The notes under the pieces are model-generated. The model saw only the letters and a program-made list of their open reading frames with translations. It was not told where the DNA came from and did no database searches. Below, piece by piece: positions 8,560 to 16,955 of a stretch of DNA of 64,000 bases (its first letter is position 1; each line of letters opens with the position of its first letter). The DNA comes from Archangiaceae bacterium (GTDB lineage Bacteria; Myxococcota; Myxococcia; Myxococcales; Myxococcaceae), in contig JAACJQ010000265.1 in the NCBI GenBank assembly GCA_016879935.1, positions 1 through 64,000 on the forward strand, given 5' to 3'. Position numbers and translations under genes: made by a program.

Positions 8560-9476
8560 AGCGCGCGCTCCTCGTCGTTCTCTTCGCGACCACGGTTCAG
8601 GCTCGGCCGCGCGTCGTGGTGGTGAAGTCGGCCGATCTCGCGCCGTACTCGCAGGTCACCGCCGGCTTCACGGCCGAGGTGAAGGCAGACGTCGCTGACG
8701 TGCTGCTCGAAGAGGGCGCTGACGCCGCGCAGAAGGCGATGAAGAAGATCGCCCAGGAGCCGCCCGCGCTCGTGCTCGCCATCGGGCCCGCCGCTGCGGT
8801 GAACGCGCGCAAGCAGTTCTCCGACGTGCCGGTGCTCTTCGTGATGGTGCCGTACTTCCAGAAGTACGATCTCGAGAGCGGCAACACGACGGGCATCGCG
8901 CTCACGAGCGATCTCACCCTCGAGTTGACGGCGATGCGAGCGCTGTTGCCGAAGGCCAAGCGCATCGGCGTCGTCATCGACCCGCGCTACTCGAAGGGCT
9001 TCGTCGACGAGGCCTCGCAGCTCGCACAGTCACGGGGCCTGTCATTGGTGTCGATCGAGATCGACAACCCCACCAAGCTCGACAAGGCGCTCTCGGGCGC
9101 CAAGGGCCGCATCGACGGGCTCGTCATCGTCTCGGACAAGACGGTCGGCAACGCCGCGGTGGTGGAGCGGCTGCTCGGCTTCGCCAAGGAGGAGTCGCTC
9201 CCCGTCGTCGGGCTCGCGCCAGCCCAGGTGAAGATGGGCGCGCTCTTTGCGCTGTCTCCCGCGCCGCTGTCGGTGGGGCTCCAGGCCGGCCGCGTCGCGA
9301 ACCGCATCGTCGTCGAGAAGGTCGACCCCGGTGCGCTCGCGGTCGCGACGCCCGAGGGCGTGGAGCTGCACGTGAACCTGCAGGGGGCCAGGCGGCTGGG
9401 GCTGCCAGAGTCTTTCGCGAACGACGTGCTGGTGTTCGCGGCGCGGCAGGGGCTGGCCGTGAAGGCGGTGGAGTAG
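8556..9476 (+). CDS. ABC-transporter-type substrate-binding protein (ABC_sub_bind family)
   Basis: A 306-residue protein with an N-terminal signal peptide (MKRALLVVLFATTVQA). The body has the two-lobe Rossmann pattern of the ABC_sub_bind family: PPALVLAIGPAAAVNA, DVPVLFVMVP, TGIALTSDLTLEL, AKRIGVVIDPRYS, IDGLVIVSDKTVGN, LPVVGLAP and VGLQAGRVANRIV. No permease or ATPase gene lies beside it, so the partner transporter and ligand are unknown; in this context it could instead serve as a sensor linked to the kinase-FGE protein. It starts inside the stop codon of that upstream gene (ATGA), implying coupled translation. Confidence 0.8.
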   Translation: MKRALLVVLFATTVQARPRVVVVKSADLAPYSQVTAGFTAEVKADVADVLLEEGADAAQKAMKKIAQEPPALVLAIGPAAAVNARKQFSDVPVLFVMVPYFQKYDLESGNTTGIALTSDLTLELTAMRALLPKAKRIGVVIDPRYSKGFVDEASQLAQSRGLSLVSIEIDNPTKLDKALSGAKGRIDGLVIVSDKTVGNAAVVERLLGFAKEESLPVVGLAPAQVKMGALFALSPAPLSVGLQAGRVANRIVVEKVDPGALAVATPEGVELHVNLQGARRLGLPESFANDVLVFAARQGLAVKAVE

Positions 9477-9504
9477 CGCCGGTGCCCGGGTGTAAGTGCG
9501 CGGC

Positions 9505-10821
9505 ATGATCCCGCGCTACTCCCGAGTCGAGCTGACCTCGTTGTGGACGCCCGAAGAGCGCCTGCGCCGCTGGCGTGACGTCGAGCTCGCCGCCCTCGAA
9601 GGCCTCGTGAAGCAGGGGCTCGCGCCCGAGATCGCGCTCACCACGTGCCGTGCGAAGGCCGGCGACTTCTCCGCGGCCGACGTCGAGCGCATCGACACCA
9701 TCGAGAAGACGACCAAGCACGACGTGATCGCCTTCCTCACCTTCATGGAGGAGCGCATCGGGCCCGAGGCGCGCTGGCTGCACTGGGGCATGACGTCGAG
9801 TGACGTGCTCGACACGTCGCTGGCGCTGCTGCTGCGCGACGCGATGACGACGATTCTCGCCGGCGTCGATCGGGCCCGCGCGGCCATTCGCAAGCGCGCC
9901 TTCGAGCACAAGCACACGCCGATGGTGGGGCGCTCGCACGGCATTCACGCCGAGCCCATCAGCTTCGGCCACAAGCTGGCCATCTGGTACGACGAGCTGG
10001 GTCGCGCGAAGAAACGCCTCGAGGCGGCGAAGGAGACGATCTCCTTCGGCAAGGTGAGCGGCGCAGTCGGCTCGTTCGCGCACATTCCACCAGCCGTCGA
10101 AGAGCACGCGATGAAGGTGCTGGGGTTGTCACCCGCGCCTGCGTCGAGCCAGATCGTGCAGCGAGATCGCCACGCGGAGTACTTCTCGGCGCTCGCGCTC
10201 CTTGGCACCAGCATCGAGAAGTTCGCCGTCGAGATTCGCCACCTGCAGCGCACCGAAGTGCGCGAAGCCGAAGAGGCGTTCACTGCGGGGCAGAAGGGCA
10301 GCTCGGCGATGCCCCACAAGCGCAACCCGATCCTCTCCGAGAATCTCACCGGCCTGGCGCGCCTGCTGCGCGGGTACGCGATGACGGCGTGGGAGAACGT
10401 GCCCCTCTGGCACGAGCGCGACATCTCGCATTCGTCGGTCGAGCGTGTGATCGGCCCCGACGCGACGGTGACCGCCGACTTCATGCTCCACCGCTTCGCC
10501 GGCATGATCGAGAACCTCACCGTCTACCCGCAGCAGATGCAGAAGAACCTCGATCTGCTCGGCGGCGTCGTGCACTCGCAGCGGCTGTTGCTCGAGCTCG
10601 CGAAGCGGGGCGTCGATCGTCAGGCTGCGTACGTGATCGTTCAGCGCAACGCGATGCGGTTCTTCGAGAGCGGCACGCCCTTCAAGACCTCGCTGCTGGG
10701 CGATGCCGACCTGCGCAAGGTGATGAGCGACGCCGACATCGAGGCCTGCTTCACGCCAGATCACCACCTGCGCCACGTCGACGCGATCTTCCAGCGGGTC
10801 TTCGGCTCCACGACGGCCTGA
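9505..10821 (+). CDS. purB: Adenylosuccinate lyase
   Basis: A 438-residue fumarase/aspartase-superfamily enzyme that acts twice in purine synthesis (SAICAR to AICAR, adenylosuccinate to AMP). Seen are the early HWGMTSSDVLDT and VGRSHGIHAEP motifs and the signature loop KGSSAMPHKRNPI, which carries the catalytic Ser. The N terminus MIPRYSR matches the short-form PurB start, fixing the ATG at 9505. purC lies convergently 316 bases away, so two steps of one pathway sit together but are transcribed toward each other. Confidence 0.96.
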   Translation: MIPRYSRVELTSLWTPEERLRRWRDVELAALEGLVKQGLAPEIALTTCRAKAGDFSAADVERIDTIEKTTKHDVIAFLTFMEERIGPEARWLHWGMTSSDVLDTSLALLLRDAMTTILAGVDRARAAIRKRAFEHKHTPMVGRSHGIHAEPISFGHKLAIWYDELGRAKKRLEAAKETISFGKVSGAVGSFAHIPPAVEEHAMKVLGLSPAPASSQIVQRDRHAEYFSALALLGTSIEKFAVEIRHLQRTEVREAEEAFTAGQKGSSAMPHKRNPILSENLTGLARLLRGYAMTAWENVPLWHERDISHSSVERVIGPDATVTADFMLHRFAGMIENLTVYPQQMQKNLDLLGGVVHSQRLLLELAKRGVDRQAAYVIVQRNAMRFFESGTPFKTSLLGDADLRKVMSDADIEACFTPDHHLRHVDAIFQRVFGSTTA

Positions 10822-10822
10822 C

Positions 10823-10838
10823 GAGTCGCAGGCGACTC
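10823..10838 (+). terminator. Short hairpin after purB
   Basis: A perfect 6-bp stem (GAGTCG/CGACTC, loop CAGG) starts one base after the purB stop codon. There is no following T-run, so termination is only possible, not shown. Confidence 0.3.
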
Positions 10839-10919
10839 AGGGCTGCGGCAGACACCCAGGGTGGCCGATGAAGATCCGCCCAGATTCGGTTGGGCACACG
10901 GTTGCAGTGGATTCTTCGC

Positions 10920-11141
10920 ATGAGCCTGCACGCCGCCGTGTTGCACTTCGCTGGAGATGAAGAGGCCGCTGCCGGTGCCGAGGAGCCCGCGCTCCAGACG
11001 CCGCAGGAGTGGTCGCCGCTGAGCTGGTCTCGCGCCGCCAACGACGACCCGGTCATCATCGAAGCGCACGAACCCGAGCCGAGGCCGGTCTTTCACAGCG
11101 GCGACTCGGGCTTCGCGTGGACGCCGTCGAAGGCGAGCTAG
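10920..11141 (+). CDS. Small hypothetical protein between purB and purC
   Basis: A 73-codon reading frame from an ATG at 10920 coding an acidic, Trp-containing peptide with no recognised domain, signal peptide or membrane helix. The Shine-Dalgarno is poor. In favour of reality, its TAG stop shares the palindrome CTAG with the purC stop on the other strand, and the gap would otherwise be 316 bases empty. A longer form from a GTG at 10890 is possible. Chance ORFs of this length are common at this GC content, so the call is tentative. Confidence 0.35.
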   Translation: MSLHAAVLHFAGDEEAAAGAEEPALQTPQEWSPLSWSRAANDDPVIIEAHEPEPRPVFHSGDSGFAWTPSKAS

Positions 11142-12097
11142 ATCAGCTTCGCCGCTTTCAGGTTCTTCTCGATTCGCGCGGCGACGTTGCCGATCTGGGG
11201 AGCGAAGGCGGTGCCGGTGATGGTCTCGTAGGCCGCGACGTATTTCTGCGAGAGGCTCACGCGCACGTCATCGGGAATCGCGGGCGGCGTGCCCTGACCC
11301 GAGAAGCCGCGCTCCGCGATCAGCCACTGCCGCAGGTTCTCTTTGTCGAGCATGACCTGACTCTCGCCCTTCGCGAGCCGCTCCTCGTAGCCCTGTGCCT
11401 TCCAGAACCGTGACGAGTCGGGCGTGTGCATCTCGTCGATCACCACCAGCTCGTCGCCGATGAGGCCGAACTCGTACTTCGTGTCGACGAAGATCAGCCC
11501 CTGAGCGCCTGCCTGCTTCGTGCCTTCGGAGAACAACCCGAGCGCTGCTTCTTTCGCGCGCTGCCAATCGCGGGGGGAGACGAGCTGACGCTCCACCACC
11601 TGCGACTCAGACAGCGGCTCGTCGTGCTGCCCGATGGGGGCCTTCGTCGACGGCGTGAGAATGGGCGTGGGGAACTTCGAGTCGCGCTTGAGACCCGAAG
11701 GCAGCTTCAGCCCATAGGGGTCGCGGCCCGCTTCGTAGTCGCGCCAGAGGCTGCCGGTGAGGTAGCCACGCACGACGAACTCGATGGCGAAAGGCGCCGC
11801 GCGGCGCGCGACCGTCACGCACGGATCAGGCGTGTCGATGACGTGGTTCTTCACCACGTGCGCGGTCTTCTTGAACCAGAACGAAGCGAGCGTGTTGAGC
11901 AGGTCTCCCTTGAAGGGGAGCGTGGTGAGCACGTGATCGAACGCCGAGAGGCGGTCGGTGGTGATCAGCACGAGGCGATCGCCCTGCCGATACGTGTCGC
12001 GCACCTTGCCCTGGTACTTCTCGCCGAGCGCAGGGAAGTCGGTGCGCGAGAGGGTGTGACCGAGCTGCTGGGAGAGCGTCTGATCAGTGACCGGCAT
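11138..12097 (-). CDS. purC: SAICAR synthase (phosphoribosylaminoimidazole-succinocarboxamide synthase)
   Basis: A 319-residue long-form PurC catalysing ATP-dependent joining of CAIR and aspartate. Diagnostic segments are GKVRDTYRQGDRLVLITTDRLSAFD near the N terminus, the nucleotide-binding region VVRGYLTGSLWRDY, the central GLIFVDTKYEFGLI, and VVIDEMHTPDSSRFW. The ATG at 12097 (MPVTDQTLSQQL) gives the normal N terminus; 47 codons of open frame further upstream are Arg-rich and overlap the neighbouring gene. It converges on purB. Confidence 0.96.
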   Translation of the reverse strand: MPVTDQTLSQQLGHTLSRTDFPALGEKYQGKVRDTYRQGDRLVLITTDRLSAFDHVLTTLPFKGDLLNTLASFWFKKTAHVVKNHVIDTPDPCVTVARRAAPFAIEFVVRGYLTGSLWRDYEAGRDPYGLKLPSGLKRDSKFPTPILTPSTKAPIGQHDEPLSESQVVERQLVSPRDWQRAKEAALGLFSEGTKQAGAQGLIFVDTKYEFGLIGDELVVIDEMHTPDSSRFWKAQGYEERLAKGESQVMLDKENLRQWLIAERGFSGQGTPPAIPDDVRVSLSQKYVAAYETITGTAFAPQIGNVAARIEKNLKAAKLI

Positions 12098-12134
12098 GCG
12101 GCGGCTTCTACACCGCTGCGACGTGGTCGTCGTT

Positions 12135-12689
12135 TCAGTTCTGCGCAGCGACCGGAGCAGCCGCCATGTAGACGAACGCCGGATTGATCCGGAGCGCGCC
12201 ATCGATCCACGCGGCGGCGTACGGCGCACCCGGCGCACGAATCACCAGCACGGGGCCGGTCGACTTCACGTTCCACCGGTGCAGGAGCGAACGCGCGACG
12301 AGCTCGGTCGCTTCACGCTCGGAGAGCCCCTGGAACGCCTCGCGACGATCTTCGGTGAAGCGATCGCCACGGGTGTCGAAGGTGAGCTGGAGAACGCCCG
12401 CATCGGGGGCCTGGAGGAGGTCGGTGCGGAGGTCGAGGGCAGGCGCGCCCTTGAGCTCACCGTCCTGCATGACGGGGAAGAGCACCGTGCCGGCCTGCCC
12501 CTGCTGAGCAGCCGAGTTGCGAACGACGTCGCGGAAGAGCTCCTGGCGCATCGCAGGCGACTCGAACTCCAGCCACTCGGCGGTGCCCGACAACGCCTGA
12601 CTCGAGGTCACCGCGCGCGAGGGAAGGGTGCCGACACCGCACGCGGAGAGGGCGAAGACTGCAGAGCTGATCAGGAACAGGCGCTTCAA
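12135..12689 (-). CDS. Predicted lipoprotein of unknown function
   Basis: A 184-residue protein. A TTG at 12689 preceded by GAAGAGG gives a clean lipoprotein leader, LKRLFLISSAVFALSAC, with Cys lipidation after the LSA lipobox. The mature part has no recognised domain; it has an even mix of helix and strand and ends APVAAQN. The open frame upstream of the TTG lacks a leader, so the shorter start is preferred. It is 37 bases downstream of the purC start region on the same strand as purC. Confidence 0.7.
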   Translation of the reverse strand: MKRLFLISSAVFALSACGVGTLPSRAVTSSQALSGTAEWLEFESPAMRQELFRDVVRNSAAQQGQAGTVLFPVMQDGELKGAPALDLRTDLLQAPDAGVLQLTFDTRGDRFTEDRREAFQGLSEREATELVARSLLHRWNVKSTGPVLVIRAPGAPYAAAWIDGALRINPAFVYMAAAPVAAQN

Positions 12690-12796
12690 GGCCTCTTCAC
12701 TATACCCATGCAGCCACCCGCCAGCCAGCGAAAGCCCGTCACATTCCCTCGGGGAACCTCTCCGTCTGGTGGTGGCGCTGGAACGCTTGTGGGCCG

Positions 12797-13084
12797 TCAT
12801 TTCGGGTCGTGTTGGCGGTTCGCGATCAGCTTGTCGAGCGCATCACGCTCGTCGGCGGAGTGACGGTCGAGCGGCTTGTCCTTCACGTCCTTCACGGTCG
12901 TGGTGACTTTTTTCTTCACGTCGTCGACGAGCTCGGACGCTTCACCCAGCTTCTTTTCGCCTTCGCTCTTCCACAGCTTCTGGGCGTGCTGCCACGGCGT
13001 CTTGCCCGACACGTCGACGGTCGCCATGGCGATGCCGACGCCCACACAACAGAGAGTCCACACGAGAGTGATGAGGAATCGCAT
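12797..13084 (-). CDS. Small single-pass exported or membrane protein
   Basis: A 95-residue protein with an N-terminal hydrophobic segment (MRFLITLVWTLCCVGVGIAMA) that serves as signal or anchor, followed by a charged helical tail rich in Lys, Asp and Glu (DDVKKKVTTTVKDVKDKPLDRHSADERDALDKL, shown here only as its general pattern of heptad-like spacing). It resembles short envelope-stress or coiled-coil proteins but no family is recognised. ATG start at 13084; divergent from the CFI-box gene across 81 bases. Confidence 0.65.
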   Translation of the reverse strand: MRFLITLVWTLCCVGVGIAMATVDVSGKTPWQHAQKLWKSEGEKKLGEASELVDDVKKKVTTTVKDVKDKPLDRHSADERDALDKLIANRQHDPK

Positions 13085-13165
13085 GGGGCGAGCCTACATG
13101 CGCGCACACGGGCGTCGAACTTTCGGCCTGTGCCCGAAATGCGGGTTGTTGCGTAGAAGTGCCGC

Positions 13166-14194
13166 ATGTCGGTCGAGGCATCACGGGCGAGGGCGAGAGC
13201 GGCGGCGGCGAAGTTGCCGCACGTGCCTGGCGACGCGTCGGAGTTGCTGCGCGCCGACGCGGTGGCGCTGTGCACGAGGCTGCCCGAGCCACCCGTCTAT
13301 CGGCGGCGCGACGACCCAGCGCGTGCTGCGGCCGAAGCGGCGATTCCCGAGTGCGAGGCGTTGTTGGCCAGAGCGTTTCAAGCGAACGACGCCGCATGGA
13401 CTGCGGCGCTCGACGCGTGGCTCACGACCCTGCATCACATCGCGGCGGGGAAGGTGGAGCTGGCGGAGTCGAGTTGGGTCGATGCGCAGCGGCTCGAGCA
13501 GCTCGCGTCGGGGCGGCGGCGGCTCTACGCGGCGAGCGACGAGGTTCGCCCGAAGGTCTTCGACGCGGAGTCGCGCCAGAGCCGCTTCGATCCCCGGCCC
13601 GAGAAGTCGATGACGGTGAAGGTGCCATGCCCGTCGTGCCGCAAGGTGAGCGAGATCTCGTTCTCGCCTCGCATCGCGACGCACCAGCTCAAGTGCACGC
13701 ACTGCGCGGCGGAGTGGGCGGCGTACTTCGGCGAAGTGCGCTCGCTCGAGGTTCAGCGGCGCGGCAACAAGCGGCGGTACTCGTTTCGGTTGACCGAGCT
13801 CGGCGGGCCCCAGACGCGCGTGGAGGTCGAAGACACGAGCGCCGGTGAGCTGCAGGTCGCGCGGAATGACCTCGTCGGCTTTCTCTACCTGCCGAAGTCG
13901 GTGCTGCGCGGCGTGTTGAACCTGAGCTCGAGCCGGGTGCTGTGGCTGAGCTCGGGTGGCCCATGTTTCGTGGCGACGGTGGCGTTCGGTGAAGACGCTC
14001 CCGAACTCGACGTGCTGCGGGCCTTTCGAGATCGCCGCCTGATGCGAAGCGCAGCGGGGCGCCGGTTCGTCGACGTCTATTACGCGCACGGGCCGCGGCT
14101 CGCGCGCGAGGTGGTGAAGCGGCCGTGGCTCGAGCACACCACGCGCTTCGCGCTCTCGACGTTGGTGCGGTTCCTGGAGCGGCGCGATGCCTGA
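13166..14194 (+). CDS. Zinc-ribbon protein with C-terminal CFI-box domain
   Basis: A 342-residue protein. The first ~150 residues are helical and unrecognised. A CxxC...CxxC zinc ribbon follows (CPSC near 154, CTHC near 176). From Cys267 it has the CFI-box C-terminal signature: CFVATVAFGEDAPELDVLR, then FRDRRLM, SAAGRRFVDVYY and GPRLA. In that family CF(I/V)AT and the YY..SP/GP motifs are the most conserved parts; the function is unknown. The following TlpA-like gene starts eight bases before this stop, so the two are probably co-translated, which would link the CFI-box protein to thiol redox chemistry at the membrane. Confidence 0.8.
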   Translation: MSVEASRARARAAAAKLPHVPGDASELLRADAVALCTRLPEPPVYRRRDDPARAAAEAAIPECEALLARAFQANDAAWTAALDAWLTTLHHIAAGKVELAESSWVDAQRLEQLASGRRRLYAASDEVRPKVFDAESRQSRFDPRPEKSMTVKVPCPSCRKVSEISFSPRIATHQLKCTHCAAEWAAYFGEVRSLEVQRRGNKRRYSFRLTELGGPQTRVEVEDTSAGELQVARNDLVGFLYLPKSVLRGVLNLSSSRVLWLSSGGPCFVATVAFGEDAPELDVLRAFRDRRLMRSAAGRRFVDVYYAHGPRLAREVVKRPWLEHTTRFALSTLVRFLERRDA

Positions 14195-14753
14195 CGAGGA
14201 GCTTCCCGTTCCGCCGCCGCCCGCGAAGGGCTTTCAGTTGAGCAACACCGTCATCATCGGCGGGCTCTTCGCGATCGCGGCCGCGCTCGCCGTGCAGGAG
14301 TTCATGGGCAGTGAGGGCCTGGAGCCGGGGCACGCGGCTCCCGAGGTGACGCTGACGAAGCTCGATGGTTCGGCGGTCGCGCTCTCGTCGTCGCGAGGGA
14401 AGGTCGTGCTGCTGAACTTCTGGGCGACGTGGTGCCCACCCTGCAACGAAGAGATGCCGGAGTTGGTGGCGATCGCGAAGGAGTACGAGGCGCGTGGCGT
14501 CGTCTTCATCGCGGTGAATCAGGAAGAGCCGGGAGAGGCGAGATCGTCGATTCCGCCCTGGCTCGTGCAGCACGCAGACGTGAAGCCGTACGTCGTGATC
14601 GGCGACGAGTCGGTTGGCGGTGCGTTTCTCGTGCAGGCGTTGCCCACGACCTACGTGCTCGACGCGAAGGGCAGGGTGGTGAAGGTCGCCCGCGGGCAGG
14701 TCGAAGGCTGGCGCGTGAAGAAGTGGCTGGACGACGCGCTCGCAGCACAGTGA
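14187..14753 (+). CDS. TlpA/ResA-like membrane-anchored thioredoxin
   Basis: A 188-residue thiol-disulfide oxidoreductase. An N-terminal helix at residues ~19-40 anchors the catalytic domain on the outer face of the inner membrane. The active site is WCPPC, with Cys83 and Cys86, and the cis-Pro is in LPTTYVLD. The GKVVLLNFWATWC and EMPELVAIAKEY pattern places it with TlpA/ResA reductases used in cytochrome c maturation or extracytoplasmic disulfide reduction; no cytochrome biogenesis genes are nearby. It overlaps the CFI-box gene by eight bases. Confidence 0.88.
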   Translation: MPDEELPVPPPPAKGFQLSNTVIIGGLFAIAAALAVQEFMGSEGLEPGHAAPEVTLTKLDGSAVALSSSRGKVVLLNFWATWCPPCNEEMPELVAIAKEYEARGVVFIAVNQEEPGEARSSIPPWLVQHADVKPYVVIGDESVGGAFLVQALPTTYVLDAKGRVVKVARGQVEGWRVKKWLDDALAAQ

Positions 14754-14982
14754 GCGGACGGCCGGCGGGACTCGGGTCACCTCGTCCGCTCGGTGCGTGA
14801 AGCTCTCGCGCCGCGCAGAGAGACGTTCGAGAAGCGCTCGCACCGATGCGAACGCCACGAGTGCCTCCGCACCCTCCGCCAGGTTCTTTGGCGCGTCGCA
14901 ACGCCACCACGGAATGCCCTCAGACGGCTCTGGTGAGTCCCGTGGAACGCTGCGCGCGGGCCGGGCGCGCTCCCGTTGGGCA

Positions 14983-15147
14983 ACGATTCAACGTTTCGTG
15001 CAGGCCGATGACTCCCGCACGCGCAGCCATCAGGGCAGGCGTCTCGGGCGCGCGCTCTCGAAGCAGCTCACCGAGTTGATGGGAGGCACCCTGACGCTCG
15101 AGTCCATGAGCAACGGCGGACGAACTCTGCTGCCCGCGCGTGCCGCT
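14983..15147 (+). pseudogene. Decayed histidine-kinase ATPase-domain fragment
   Basis: The 392-base gap between the thioredoxin and OmpA genes contains no intact gene, but one frame reads QRFVQADDSRTRSHQG, then LGRALSKQLTELMGGTLTLES, then NGGRTLLPARAA. This is unmistakably the F-box/G2-box end of a hybrid-type sensor kinase (consensus FVQAD.S.TR..GGTGLGLAISKQLVELMGG). Here the catalytic GTGLGLA has become GRRLGRA. There is no upstream dimerisation or N-box sequence. It is best explained as the fossil of a deleted kinase gene. Confidence 0.7.
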
Positions 15148-16879
15148 ACTTCTTCGGAGCGGGTGACGGCGACGGAGCAGGGGCAGGGGCAGGGGCAGGA
15201 GCAGGCGAGGGTGCCGGCTTCGGAGCAGGCGCAGGCGCAGGAGCCGCCGCCTTCGGCGCGGGCTTGGGCGACTTGTCGACCTCGACCTCGTCGAGCAGGC
15301 GGAACTCGGTGCGGCGGTTCTTCGCGCGGTTGATCGGAGAATCGTTCGGCACCAGCGGCTTGTCGAAGCCGAAGCCGTCGGAGCGCAGGCGCTCCTTCGC
15401 GATGCCCTTACCGATCAAATAGTCCTCGACGGCCTTCGCGCGGCGGCGCGAGAGATCGATGTTGAAGAGGCGCGGGCCGACGTTGTCAGTGTGGCCTTCG
15501 ATGAGCACAGGGCCCACCTTCGGGTTCGCGGCCAGCACCTTCGCGACCTCGTCGAGCAGCGGGAACGAGCGCGGGTCGATCTTGTTCGAGCCGAACTCGA
15601 AGAGGATCTGGTTCTTGATGCGCAGGCGCTCGGACTCGAGCACGACCGGCTCTTCGTCTTCGGGAGGCGGGCAGCCCTGGAGCTCGGGCGGGCCCATCTG
15701 ATCAGGGCACTTGTCGGCGATGTCGGGAATCTGATCGCCGTCCTTGTCGGGGCAGCCGTCGAGCGGGCCAGGGCCTGCGACCTCGGGGCAGCCGTCTTCC
15801 TTGTCGGGAATGCCGTCCTTGTCGCTGTCGAGCACAGGCTCGTCTTCGGGGCAGCCGTCGGCGTCGTCGTGGCCGTCTTTGTCTTCCGCGACCGTGGGGC
15901 AGCCATCGTCCTTGTCGGGAATGCCGTCGCCGTCCTGGTCCGGCTCCGCGATGAACTCGTAACGAACGCCGAGCACGAGGCGGAACGCTTCGCGACCGTA
16001 GCCGCTCTCACCGAGCCCACGCCCGAGCGCGACGAGCACGCTCCAGTTCTTCGCGACCGTCGAACGCGCCCCGAGCATCAACTCGAGCGGCGTCTTGAGC
16101 GACTCGGCGTCGCGGAAGGTGAACGGCGCTTCGGTCGGCGTGGCCAGGTTCAATTCACCCAGCAGCTGGTTGCCGGTGAACTTGCCGAAGTCGGGCAGCT
16201 CGACGATCGCGCCGCCGCCGAGGAGGAACTCGTGACCAACGTAGAGGTTCAGGTACTGACCGGGCGCGGTGCGGAAGCGCCAGCCGCCATTCGCGAGCAC
16301 CCGCACCGGGCCGAAGCGGCGCTCCGCTGCAAGTCGCGGAGCCACCACGAGCCCGCGATCGGCCATGAACGAGAAGCCGTCTCCGATGGGAATGCGCGCC
16401 TCGAGCACGGCCGCGAGGCTCACGATCGGAATCTCTGACTGCCGAAGAATCTGAAACCGGCCCATGAGCCGGGGGTTGCTCAAGCCGACCGCGCGCGGCG
16501 CCGTCTGTGGAAAGCCCTGCTCGGTGAGCAGCTTGAACGCGTTCGCCTGGAGCACGATCGGCAGCTCACCGCCGACCTCGAGGCGATCGAGCACCTGGTA
16601 GCTGCCCCCGATGCGCAAGTCGGTGCGGAAGGGAATGAGATCGCCCAGGCGCTGATCACCGAGCTTCAGCGCCATCACGCCGAAGTTGAGATCGAGAATC
16701 GCGTTGAGCTGCCACGACTTCTTCGGGCGCAGCTCGGCGCCGTCGAGCTGCAGGCCCGAGTTCGCGAGTGGCGTGAGCTTGAGCGGCACTGCGTCGAGCC
16801 CGCGCGCGAACGGATCATCGGCGAGCGCAGGCAGCGCTGCGAGGCACGTCACCAACACCGCGCGGCAGAGTCGTGACAT
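15146..16879 (-). CDS. OmpA-family outer-membrane protein with thrombospondin-3 repeats
   Basis: A 577-residue protein with a signal peptide (cleavage after ALADD region), a beta-rich barrel-like region to ~315, then calcium-binding TSP3 repeats (~320-420; DQDGDGIPDKDDGCP, DSDKDGIPDKEDGCP, DKDGDQIPDIADKCP). An OmpA peptidoglycan-binding domain (~435-545) follows with ILFEFGSNKI, IEGHTDNVG and SRRRAKAVEDYL. A Pro/Ala tail of about 35 residues ends the protein, encoded by hexamer repeats. It probably tethers the outer membrane to the wall. Confidence 0.9.
   Translation of the reverse strand: MSRLCRAVLVTCLAALPALADDPFARGLDAVPLKLTPLANSGLQLDGAELRPKKSWQLNAILDLNFGVMALKLGDQRLGDLIPFRTDLRIGGSYQVLDRLEVGGELPIVLQANAFKLLTEQGFPQTAPRAVGLSNPRLMGRFQILRQSEIPIVSLAAVLEARIPIGDGFSFMADRGLVVAPRLAAERRFGPVRVLANGGWRFRTAPGQYLNLYVGHEFLLGGGAIVELPDFGKFTGNQLLGELNLATPTEAPFTFRDAESLKTPLELMLGARSTVAKNWSVLVALGRGLGESGYGREAFRLVLGVRYEFIAEPDQDGDGIPDKDDGCPTVAEDKDGHDDADGCPEDEPVLDSDKDGIPDKEDGCPEVAGPGPLDGCPDKDGDQIPDIADKCPDQMGPPELQGCPPPEDEEPVVLESERLRIKNQILFEFGSNKIDPRSFPLLDEVAKVLAANPKVGPVLIEGHTDNVGPRLFNIDLSRRRAKAVEDYLIGKGIAKERLRSDGFGFDKPLVPNDSPINRAKNRRTEFRLLDEVEVDKSPKPAPKAAAPAPAPAPKPAPSPAPAPAPAPAPSPSPAPKK
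15175..15204 (-). repeat. Hexamer tandem repeat coding the Pro-Ala tail
   Basis: Five consecutive hexamers (GAGCAG, GGGCAG three times, GAGCAG on the plus strand) code alternating Ala-Pro on the minus strand. Because the unit is two codons, slippage would lengthen or shorten the OmpA tail without a frameshift. Confidence 0.7.
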
Positions 16880-16955
16880 CTCTCGTCGCTTATACCCGCC
16901 GAAGCGGGGACTCCCAAAAACACAGCCCGCTACAGGCTGATCATGGGAGCGCTGA

